From NCBI RefSeq assembly GCF_902801725.1, contig NZ_CADCJB010000004.1, positions 42,103-106,102 on the forward strand: a stretch of DNA of 64,000 nt, in the 5' to 3' direction. Positions 56,252 through 64,000 of the stretch are shown here, piece after piece. Every line of letters starts with the position of its first letter. Positions within the stretch are counted from its first letter, which is position 1. This DNA comes from an uncultured Methanobrevibacter sp. (GTDB lineage: Archaea > Methanobacteriota > Methanobacteria > Methanobacteriales > Methanobacteriaceae). The notes beneath the pieces were generated by a model. The model saw nothing but the letters and a program-made list of their open reading frames with translations. It was not told where the DNA came from and searched no databases. Made by a program: the position numbers and the translations under genes.

Positions 56252-58753
56252 ATGGCTTTAGAAGAATTATTAGCGCCTGCAGGTTCACCAGAAGTATTAA
56301 CAATAGCAGTTAATGCCGGTGCTGATGCAGTTTATATTGCAGGTCAAAATTATGGGGCAAGAGCATATGCCAAAAATTTTTCAATGGAAGAAATTGAAAA
56401 AGCAGTGGAATATGCTCACTTAAACGGCAGCAAAATACATGTTACCGTTAATACATTAATTAACAATTTTGAAATCATTGATGTTTTAAAATATTTGTTG
56501 GAATTGTATAAAATTGGAGTGGATGCAGTAATTGTGCAGGATTTTGGATTGATATGGCTTTTAAAAACATTCATACCGGATTTGGAAGTCCATGCATCAA
56601 CACAAATGGGCTTGAACAATTATTCATCAATAAAATGGGCCAGCAAAAACAACATTAAAAGAGTCGTTCTCCCAAGAGAAGTTACAATTGAACAGATAAG
56701 GCAAACCACAGAACAGCTTGAAAAGGACGGCATCAATATGGACATTGAGGTATTTGGCCACGGAGCATTATGTTACTGTGTAAGTGGAAAATGTTATATG
56801 TCATCATACAACAGTGGAAGAAGCGGCAACAGAGGAGCCTGTGCACAGCCATGCAGACGGGAATATCGTTTGAAATACAGAGGATACAACATTGGAAACG
56901 GATACCTCCTCTCAACACATGACCTTGCGACCTACAATAATTTAGAAGCCATATCCGACGCAGGAGTCAAATCCCTAAAACTGGAAGGAAGAATGAAATC
57001 CGGAGACTATATCGGAACAATCGTAAACAGCTACAGAAACCTTCTGGACGGCAATGAGGGAGATTACAAAAAAGATTTGCACCTTGTTTTCAACAGACAG
57101 TTTACCAACGGATACATGATGGGCGATAAACCGGGAGATGTAATGGGAAGAGGCCATTCCGGTCATGAAGGATTATACATCGGAGACATTGTCGACATTG
57201 AAGATACCAAAGTTACAATTGAAATCAAAAACAAGGAAATTCCAGTTATTTTAGAGCCTGGAGACGGAATTGCATTTAAATACAATGGAAAAATCAAAGG
57301 AATCTATCTTGAAGACATCGTAAAACAGGACGAGAATGAAATCATAATTAACACTACACGCCTCGTTAAAGTCGGAACAGAGGTATTCATCAGTTATTCA
57401 AAATCAACACACGAATACCTAAAACAGTTTGAAAAGGAAATCATCAAAAACAATGTTCCGCTCAGCCTGTCTTTAACATGGGATGAAAATCTGAATTTAT
57501 ACACCAAGGTCGAATATTACCTGGACGATGAACTAATTAATTTCAGGCATAAAACACTGGACAAGTTCGAAAAAGCAAAAAATAAGCCAGTTACTGAAGA
57601 AATCCTGGAAAAACAGCTTAAAAAAACCGGCGGAACACCATTCTATATAGAAAATATTCGATTTAACAATATGCCGAAAGACATATTCATCCCTATTCGT
57701 GAAATTAATCAGATAAGGCGTGAAATACTTGACAACGCAACTGAATTTTTAATTAATCATTATACCCCTACCAAAAAGTCCGTTAAGGCAGTGCGCAAAA
57801 ACTTAACTAAATTTTTTGAGGATTACAAAAATATCAAAGGCAAATCAAAAAGAAAAACTCCGAAATTGTCAATATTTATCGACGATATTGCTCAAATTAA
57901 AGCAGCATCAGGATTTGATTTGAAAAGAATCTATTTTGATGGAAACTGCCACTATAACAATCCTCAAGATTATTTTGACAATATAAAAGAGACTCTTAAA
58001 AAGGGAAGCCTTATGGCATCACCGACCGAATTTGTCTGGGTTCTCTCATCATTCATAACAGAAAAGGACGCATTAAGATGCAACGAAATTATTAAGGATT
58101 TGGAAAATGAGGGAATTATCGTATCGGTAATGGGAGACTTTCCAGGAATGGCTGAAATATTTGACTGCCCAATTTATGGAAATCATAATTTAAACGTATG
58201 GAACAGCTTTTGTGTGCGTGATTTGAACGAGGCGGGTTTCAAATCATTGATATTGTCATCAGAACTATCCGGAGATGAAATAAAAGAACTGATTAATAAG
58301 ACTCCTGACAGAAACATTGACCTTGAAATGATTGTTAATGGAAATTTGGAAGTTATTGTCAGCAAAGACGATTTTACCAACCTGAACGATGGAAAAGACT
58401 TCATCATTTCAAACGATGCAGATTATGCAACCTTGGAAGACAAGAAAAGAAAGAAATTCAAGTATAAAATATTTTTCGACTACAACAGGCAGAGCCATAT
58501 CATCAACAAGGATTGCCTGTGTTTGATTGAAGAGATGAATGATATAAAAGAATTCGGACTTGATTCCATAATTTTGGACTGCAGATATTCAAATGAGAAA
58601 TACACTTCCCAAATCCTATCAATATACAATGAAAGTCTTAAAAACAAGACCATTGAAGAGTTAAGCGAATACAAATATCAAATTATGGATTTTTCCCAAT
58701 CATACATCAACAAAGGCAACTACATTGAAGGAAGACTACACGAGGACAAATAA
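56252..58753 (+). CDS. U32 family protein with DUF3656-type extension (first of two)
   Basis: An 833-residue U32 peptidase-family protein. The core begins with LLAPAGSPEVLTIAVNAGAD and VYIAGQNYGARAYA, and its Cys motif is CYCVSGKCYMSS with CAQPCRREY, which probably holds an iron-sulfur cluster as in RlhA. The C-terminal half (from about residue 400) matches the extension of large U32 proteins. Bacterial RlhA hydroxylates 23S rRNA C2501; proteolysis is doubtful. The frame opens at 56222, but ATG 56252 has the SD AAGGTG. Its stop overlaps the start of the second copy by one base. Confidence 0.88.
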   Translation: MALEELLAPAGSPEVLTIAVNAGADAVYIAGQNYGARAYAKNFSMEEIEKAVEYAHLNGSKIHVTVNTLINNFEIIDVLKYLLELYKIGVDAVIVQDFGLIWLLKTFIPDLEVHASTQMGLNNYSSIKWASKNNIKRVVLPREVTIEQIRQTTEQLEKDGINMDIEVFGHGALCYCVSGKCYMSSYNSGRSGNRGACAQPCRREYRLKYRGYNIGNGYLLSTHDLATYNNLEAISDAGVKSLKLEGRMKSGDYIGTIVNSYRNLLDGNEGDYKKDLHLVFNRQFTNGYMMGDKPGDVMGRGHSGHEGLYIGDIVDIEDTKVTIEIKNKEIPVILEPGDGIAFKYNGKIKGIYLEDIVKQDENEIIINTTRLVKVGTEVFISYSKSTHEYLKQFEKEIIKNNVPLSLSLTWDENLNLYTKVEYYLDDELINFRHKTLDKFEKAKNKPVTEEILEKQLKKTGGTPFYIENIRFNNMPKDIFIPIREINQIRREILDNATEFLINHYTPTKKSVKAVRKNLTKFFEDYKNIKGKSKRKTPKLSIFIDDIAQIKAASGFDLKRIYFDGNCHYNNPQDYFDNIKETLKKGSLMASPTEFVWVLSSFITEKDALRCNEIIKDLENEGIIVSVMGDFPGMAEIFDCPIYGNHNLNVWNSFCVRDLNEAGFKSLILSSELSGDEIKELINKTPDRNIDLEMIVNGNLEVIVSKDDFTNLNDGKDFIISNDADYATLEDKKRKKFKYKIFFDYNRQSHIINKDCLCLIEEMNDIKEFGLDSIILDCRYSNEKYTSQILSIYNESLKNKTIEELSEYKYQIMDFSQSYINKGNYIEGRLHEDK

Positions 58754-61182
58754 TGAGAATTCCAGAATTACTTGCACCTGTCGGCTCAATGGATCATCTG
58801 AAAGTGGCAATAAATGCGGGAGCCAGTTCCGTCTATCTTTCCGGAAAGAACTATGGCGCAAGAAAGTATGCTCAGAACTTTACATTAAATGAAATAGAAG
58901 ATGCAGTAAACATAGCACATTTACATAATGTTAAAGTTTACGTTACCGTGAACACATTAATTAAGCAGGATGAACTTGAGGACGTAATAAATTATCTGTC
59001 AAATCTATATGCTATCGGAGTAGATGCCGTTCTGGTTCAGGATTTTGGGCTGGTGGAACTCATTAACAAAAACCTGCCAGACCTCAAGATTCATGCATCC
59101 ACACAGATGACCTGCGAAAACCAGCTGAAATTAGACTACATCGAAAGCAAGGGAATTAAAAGAATAGTTCTTCCACGGGAGATGAGAAAAGAGGAAATTC
59201 AAAACCTCAAAACAAATATGGAACTTGAGATTTTCGTGCATGGTGCATTATGTTATTCATATTCAGGACAATGCCTTATGAGTAGCTTTAAGGGAGGCAG
59301 AAGCGGAAATCGAGGAACATGCGCCCAGCCATGCAGACAGAAATATAAAGTTTCCGGAATAAAAAAAGAAGATTATTACCTGTCACCCTGCGATTTGAAT
59401 TTGTTTGACAAACTAAAAGAAATTTCCGAGATGAATATTGCCTGCATCAAAATAGAAGGCAGAATGCGAAGCAAGGAATATCTTGCCATCACAATCAGCA
59501 GCTACAGAAATGCCCTCAACAAACTGAAAAGCGGGAAAAAAAGTGAAAACGAAGAGCTCAGTTTGGTTTTCAATAGGGGATTCAGCCAAGGTCAATTCAG
59601 CAACACCTCAAAAAGAAGCATAAGGGCAGGACATATAGGATTAAAAATAGGAAAAGTAATTGATGCCCATAAAAACCAAATTGCGATAAAAATAAATGAC
59701 ACAGTTAAGAATATTCCCGAGAAGGGTGACGGACTGCTTCTCATTAAAAACAGCAAGGATTATGGGTTTGAAATTTCACAAAATCCATTATTGACAACCG
59801 TGAATCATTTCAAAAAAGGAAAAAACAAGCAAGTTAAGGATTTGACAAGAAAAGACAAAGTCATGATTGTTAAAAAAGTATGGCAAAACAAAAAAAGTGA
59901 TTTTGATTTAAACGGGTGTGATGTTTACCTGACTAAGAAAAATAACCTTATTAAAAAAGTTCGAGAAATTGAAAGCAAGAAAAACAGTTACGTCAAATCC
60001 AAATTGATTCTTACATTTTCAGTTAAAAATAAATTCCCCCAACTTAAAGGGCGACTAACGCTTGCAAACAAAAAGGAAATAGAATGTGAAGTCAGAGGAA
60101 ACACACCGTTTGAAAAACCACTTAAAAAAAGCGTTTCGCAGGAAATCATCCAAAAGCAATTGTCGAAAGTTGACAATTACCCCTATAAGATTATTCAAAC
60201 CAATATCAATTATGACGGAACACTGTTTATTCCAATAAGCAAAATCAATGAATTGAGAAGGGACTTATTCAAAAAATTAGAAATAGAACTCAACAATTCC
60301 TATAAACATGAAATCAAACAAATTAACTTGAAATTAACTGAAGCTAAAAAAGAAGAATCTGCACCCTCAATTTCATTCTACACCAATAATCTGAATCATT
60401 TGAAAAATATAGAAGGAGTGAAAAGAGTTTATTTGGAAATTCCTCCTGAAAACGATAATTTAGACATTAAAAATCATGAAAACTACAACCTGAACTATAT
60501 GATCAGCTTTTTAAAGGATGCTTTGGAAATTTCACGCATGAAAGATTACGAACTGATATGGAAATGGCCGGACATCACTCATGACAAGCTTATTAGAGCA
60601 TTCAATAAGGTAAAAGGAATATTGAATAAAATGCATTATAAAATTCCAATTATGAGTGGCAGTTTTAATGGAGAATATGGGCCTTATTCCATGAACATTA
60701 CAAATACCGAAACAATAGACAGCCTCGAAGATTATAAAATTTTAACAATATCACCTGAACTAAATAAAGAGGATTATGAAAACATTGCAAGATATTGCAA
60801 AACCCCTGATAAAGTTGAAATACTAGTGCAGGGAACCGTTGAACTAATGAAAACACGCTACCCCCTCTTATATGGAAAAGAATTCAAACGATTAAAAGAC
60901 AAATCAGAATTTTTCTTAATTGACAGAAAGAACAACAAATATCCTATTCACAGAAGCATTTCAGGTGAAGAGTTAACAATATTCAATTGTGAAGAGTTAT
61001 CGTTGCTTGGCGAAATTAATCACTTAAAAGATATTGGCATCAGCAATTTTTCAATAGATGGAAGATATAAGGATAATGACTATAACAAAATTGTCGGAAT
61101 ATATAAAAAAGCATTTGAAGGAAATATCGAAGAAAAAGAACTGTTAAAATATAGCTGTCAAAACACATCAGGCAACTACTAA
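58753..61182 (+). CDS. U32 family protein (second of two)
   Basis: An 809-residue paralogue of the preceding protein, starting RIPELLAPVGSMDHLKVAIN and with the same Cys motif (LCYSYSGQCLMSS, CAQPCRQKY). The C-terminal half is more diverged. Tandem arrangement with a TAATG overlap implies coupled translation and perhaps a heteromeric enzyme. A duplication is the likely origin. Substrate RNA or other target not known. Confidence 0.88.
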   Translation: MRIPELLAPVGSMDHLKVAINAGASSVYLSGKNYGARKYAQNFTLNEIEDAVNIAHLHNVKVYVTVNTLIKQDELEDVINYLSNLYAIGVDAVLVQDFGLVELINKNLPDLKIHASTQMTCENQLKLDYIESKGIKRIVLPREMRKEEIQNLKTNMELEIFVHGALCYSYSGQCLMSSFKGGRSGNRGTCAQPCRQKYKVSGIKKEDYYLSPCDLNLFDKLKEISEMNIACIKIEGRMRSKEYLAITISSYRNALNKLKSGKKSENEELSLVFNRGFSQGQFSNTSKRSIRAGHIGLKIGKVIDAHKNQIAIKINDTVKNIPEKGDGLLLIKNSKDYGFEISQNPLLTTVNHFKKGKNKQVKDLTRKDKVMIVKKVWQNKKSDFDLNGCDVYLTKKNNLIKKVREIESKKNSYVKSKLILTFSVKNKFPQLKGRLTLANKKEIECEVRGNTPFEKPLKKSVSQEIIQKQLSKVDNYPYKIIQTNINYDGTLFIPISKINELRRDLFKKLEIELNNSYKHEIKQINLKLTEAKKEESAPSISFYTNNLNHLKNIEGVKRVYLEIPPENDNLDIKNHENYNLNYMISFLKDALEISRMKDYELIWKWPDITHDKLIRAFNKVKGILNKMHYKIPIMSGSFNGEYGPYSMNITNTETIDSLEDYKILTISPELNKEDYENIARYCKTPDKVEILVQGTVELMKTRYPLLYGKEFKRLKDKSEFFLIDRKNNKYPIHRSISGEELTIFNCEELSLLGEINHLKDIGISNFSIDGRYKDNDYNKIVGIYKKAFEGNIEEKELLKYSCQNTSGNY

Positions 61183-61261
61183 TATTACTTTCCAAATGCT
61201 CTAGGGAATATGGAATAATACATTAATAATACATATTATATCAAAAAAGGGTTTGGTAAAA

Positions 61262-63187
61262 ATGCAAGGGGAAAAAATTACATTGCAAAATATAAAAGGC
61301 ATTGGAGATAAAATCTCTGAAAAAATTATAAATGGTATTGGAGGGGAAGAGGAACTCCAAAAAATTGTTGAAAATGTTGATGTTGAAAAGATATCGAACA
61401 TTGAAGGAATAAGTCAAAGAAAAGCAATTGAAATAATGAATCAATTGCTAAATAACCCAAACTATGAGTTTATAAAAAGCGATAGAGCAATGGAAATCTA
61501 TGAAGATATCATAAACAAAATCCTGTCATACTCAAACACAAACTATTCAAAAAACAGAATTTTACTGCTTAGCCCCACAAAAGATATTGATAAGATAAAT
61601 TCCCGCCTTGATTTTGTAATGTCCGCTAAAGATCATGTGTCACAACTTCCAATCATCAAACTAAGAGGATTGATGAAAAATTTAAAGGAAGTTGAAGAGG
61701 CAAAACCCGAATACGACCCAAGCAAAGCGATCCTTGTAGAAAGCGAAGAAGACAGTTCATACCTTATGGATTTGGGCCTCAACCAATATTATCCCATTAT
61801 AACTGCAAACGATTCACCATTACTTCAAGAAGAGATAATGAATTATGATTTGGTATTTTACGTTTATTCCCAAGGCATCCTTGATTTTGAAGGAATGCCC
61901 AATTTGGTGATGGTCAACATTGAAGAAGAGGATTATGAAATCGTTCCTGAAAAAATCATTAACTTTTTTGTGCAGAATAAGGAATTATTTTTAAGAGTTC
62001 ATGAAATTCAAAAAATCAGAGATAAGGAAAGTGTTCTGGGAGACATCATCCCCATAATTGATGAACTCAACATCATCGACAAAAGAGAAGTCGATATTGA
62101 GAAACTTGTCTATTCTCTTAAAGATGATATGGATAACGAATTAGAAAAATCCATGAAAAGTGTTGACCTTGAAGGAGATGAAATTCTCAATCTATTAAAC
62201 AATAACTTTCCTCCGAAGATTAGTAAAATATTTGACGAAATTATCAATAAAAGAAAGGAAATTATTCGCGAAGAAACCGGTATAAGTTTTGACCCATTCA
62301 TCAGAAAGTATCCTATAGAAATTGACGACACAGAAATTCAAAGAGTAACACTGGAACAGTCTTCCAAAAAGGAAAATGACATCTTCGACATTAAAAAAAG
62401 TGCAGCAATCCAGCTAAACTCCATTAAAGAAAAGGCAATTGAGGAAGTTGAGGATGCAATTAAATTTGATTATGAATTCAGTCTTGGAAGTTTTGCATAC
62501 GAATATGATTTATGCAGGCCGGAATTTGGAGATGAAATCAAATTAAACGGAGCCCTTCATTTAGAATTAGCACTTAAGAAAGATGAAGAGTACGTTCAAA
62601 AAATTGATTACCAATTAACACGCGATGAAAATATTGCTCTTTTGACAGGTGCCAACAGCGGAGGAAAAACAACACTCCTAGAAACATTGACACAAATATC
62701 CATAATGGCTCAAATGGGACTTCCAGTAAGTGCTGATGCGGCAGAGATAAAAATAGTTGATGAAATTTATCATTTCTCAAAGAAAAGATCTCTTGATGCA
62801 GGTGCTTTTGAATCATTCCTGAATGTATTCATACCAATAGTTACAACAAAAAGCGAAAAACTGGTATTGCTGGACGAACTTGAAGGAATAACAGAACTTG
62901 ATGCAGCCGTTAAAATAATATCAACATTTATAGACATGATTAAGGAATCAAATTCTTATGGAATCATTGTAACACACATGGCAAGAGAAATAATGAACTA
63001 CACAGACATCCGAGTAGACGGTATTGAAGCAAAAGGATTGGATGAAGATTATAATTTAATTGTAGACAGAACACCAAAAATGAATTTCCTTGCAAAAAGT
63101 ACTCCCGAATTAATTTTAAAAAGAATATATGAAAAATCAGATAATGAATTAAAAGCAGTGTATGCAAGAATATTAGAAAAATTCTAA
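61262..63187 (+). CDS. MutS-related ATPase with N-terminal helix-hairpin-helix domain
   Basis: A 641-residue protein. The N-terminal about 60 residues hold two HhH motifs (IKGIGDKISEKIINGIGG and ISNIEGISQRKAIEIM), followed by a helical lever-like region and a MutS-type ABC ATPase with Walker A TGANSGGKTTLLE near residue 462 and Walker B KLVLLDELEGITELD. It lacks the mismatch-binding MutS I domain, like archaeal MutS5/MutS2-type proteins. Probably binds branched DNA. The frame opens at TTG 61253; ATG 61262 is used. An upstream 19-base motif resembles that of mcm. Confidence 0.88.
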   Translation: MQGEKITLQNIKGIGDKISEKIINGIGGEEELQKIVENVDVEKISNIEGISQRKAIEIMNQLLNNPNYEFIKSDRAMEIYEDIINKILSYSNTNYSKNRILLLSPTKDIDKINSRLDFVMSAKDHVSQLPIIKLRGLMKNLKEVEEAKPEYDPSKAILVESEEDSSYLMDLGLNQYYPIITANDSPLLQEEIMNYDLVFYVYSQGILDFEGMPNLVMVNIEEEDYEIVPEKIINFFVQNKELFLRVHEIQKIRDKESVLGDIIPIIDELNIIDKREVDIEKLVYSLKDDMDNELEKSMKSVDLEGDEILNLLNNNFPPKISKIFDEIINKRKEIIREETGISFDPFIRKYPIEIDDTEIQRVTLEQSSKKENDIFDIKKSAAIQLNSIKEKAIEEVEDAIKFDYEFSLGSFAYEYDLCRPEFGDEIKLNGALHLELALKKDEEYVQKIDYQLTRDENIALLTGANSGGKTTLLETLTQISIMAQMGLPVSADAAEIKIVDEIYHFSKKRSLDAGAFESFLNVFIPIVTTKSEKLVLLDELEGITELDAAVKIISTFIDMIKESNSYGIIVTHMAREIMNYTDIRVDGIEAKGLDEDYNLIVDRTPKMNFLAKSTPELILKRIYEKSDNELKAVYARILEKF

Positions 63188-63263
63188 ATTTATATTTTAG
63201 GGATTAATCTGGAATAGGAAAGTTTTGAGTTATTTAAAAAACAATTCAAAATCCCTTCTTAAA

Positions 63264-63284
63264 AAAAACTAAGTCTTAGTTTTT
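63264..63284. terminator. Terminator between the MutS-like and DUF4013 genes
   Basis: AAAAACTA and TAGTTTTT (63264-63271 and 63277-63284) flank a five-base loop. The arms are A- or T-rich on either strand, and the left arm overlaps the minus-strand stop codon, so the hairpin can serve both convergent genes. Confidence 0.55.
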
Positions 63285-64000
63285 CTAAATATCAGCCCTA
63301 TTGCACAGAATTCAACAATGAAAATCAATATATACGAAAAAACGGATAACACATCATTGAAAATCGGTGCGAATTCCAATAATGTCAGAATCATCAAAAT
63401 AATCAAAACGATTGTATAATCCTTAGCATAGTTATACCAACCAATTTTTTCAATATATTCTTTAAGCAATTTTAAATTGAAAGAATTACGAAGACTTCCA
63501 CCATCAGCAAGTTGGGCCAAAGCAATTTCTAGGAAGAAAACAGTAATATAAAGGATAACTATGCTTAAAGCAAAAAATAAGAGTGAACTGATAGGATTAT
63601 GATTGTAGATTAAATGAAATGTTTCTTGAAAGTTAAAAACAAACTCCTCTATTTCAAACCTAGGAAAATCAAATAAAAATGAAATTGCAGCTAAAAACAA
63701 AGTTTGAATACAAATATAAATAGCAAATATTATTGTTGCCCAAATACCCAATTTAATATCTTTAAAATTAAATTTAGGCAATTCTTCCCTACCATTTATT
63801 ACTTCACGAGTCAATTGCATTCCGTAGGAATTGTATAAAACAATATAGATTACAATAGCTATAGCAGCATATATACCATCAAGTAAACCAAAGATAAATG
63901 CAAACAAAAATATTAGAAGTATGAACATGACAGTATGTTTCTTGTTAGCCATGCAACAATTAAATGAATTTTTCAAAAAATACACTACGGAATCTAACAT
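63269..64000 (-). CDS. DUF4013-type membrane protein
   Basis: A 243-residue protein with about six membrane helices and no large soluble domain. The pattern of alternating hydrophobic blocks with GREELPKFNFKDIKLGIWAT fits DUF4013 archaeal and bacterial membrane proteins. An ATG lies at the very edge of the window (63998-64000), so the start cannot be checked further upstream. Function unknown. Confidence 0.75.
   Translation of the reverse strand: MLDSVVYFLKNSFNCCMANKKHTVMFILLIFLFAFIFGLLDGIYAAIAIVIYIVLYNSYGMQLTREVINGREELPKFNFKDIKLGIWATIIFAIYICIQTLFLAAISFLFDFPRFEIEEFVFNFQETFHLIYNHNPISSLLFFALSIVILYITVFFLEIALAQLADGGSLRNSFNLKLLKEYIEKIGWYNYAKDYTIVLIILMILTLLEFAPIFNDVLSVFSYILIFIVEFCAIGLIFRKTKT

Overview
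The window comes from a low-GC, AT-rich genome of a methanogenic archaeon of the order Methanobacteriales, most likely a Methanobrevibacter or close relative. The diagnostic genes are archaeal MCM, aIF2-beta, an NMD3-type protein, archaeal TyrRS, PurP, NucS, an Lhr-family helicase, an MtrH subunit and a YcaO-TfuA pair of the kind that thioamidates methyl-coenzyme M reductase. Many genes start without a Shine-Dalgarno (SD) site a short distance after a TATA-like box, which suggests leaderless transcripts. No rRNA, tRNA, CRISPR array or intact insertion sequence was seen.

Layout. 1-3.4 kb: a metal cluster made of the end of feoB, feoA, a zinc-ribbon protein with a CTG start, a DUF6110 membrane peptide and a P1B-type ATPase without a CxxC metal-binding domain. 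It resembles the ferrosome (fez) gene sets. 3.4-9.4 kb: a MacB/FtsX-type ABC exporter, TrkH and a bile-acid:sodium-symporter-family carrier. 9.5-18.1 kb: an accessory envelope region with a DUF2207-like protein, a GT2 transferase with a GtrA-like flippase, a GT39-like mannosyltransferase, a polysaccharide deacetylase of higher GC, a 14-helix MFS exporter behind two operator-like dyads, an acyltransferase and a TetR regulator. 18.2-25.7 kb: an M24 peptidase, an M50 protease with ycaO-tfuA, a CBS protein with a universal stress protein, an amidohydrolase and an AP2-like zinc-ribbon protein. 25.7-35.3 kb: carAB, a compact SNF2 helicase, nadC, rnz, mscS and nadA. 35.3-42.4 kb: a diverged pair of MetX-like alpha/beta hydrolases (one has lost its catalytic residues), nucS, a nitrilase-family enzyme, a HEAT-repeat protein and an SDR dehydrogenase. 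42.6-48.9 kb: an Lhr helicase, small membrane proteins, purP, a phosphodiesterase and rlmE. 49-53.9 kb: mcm, aIF2-beta, NMD3-like, tyrS and a 69-residue protein, forming an information-processing block. 54-55.6 kb: a lone mtrH with a 611-base upstream region, a 5' leader hairpin and a strong terminator. 55.6-64 kb: tmk, two tandem U32 proteins, a HhH-MutS ATPase and a DUF4013 membrane protein.

The most promising system is the feoAB/DUF6110/P-ATPase cluster, a candidate archaeal iron-storage (ferrosome-like) locus joined to the ferrous iron importer. Next are the orphan mtrH with its structured leader and the catalytically dead MetX-like paralogue beside an intact copy. All family calls were made by reading motifs; no database search was run.
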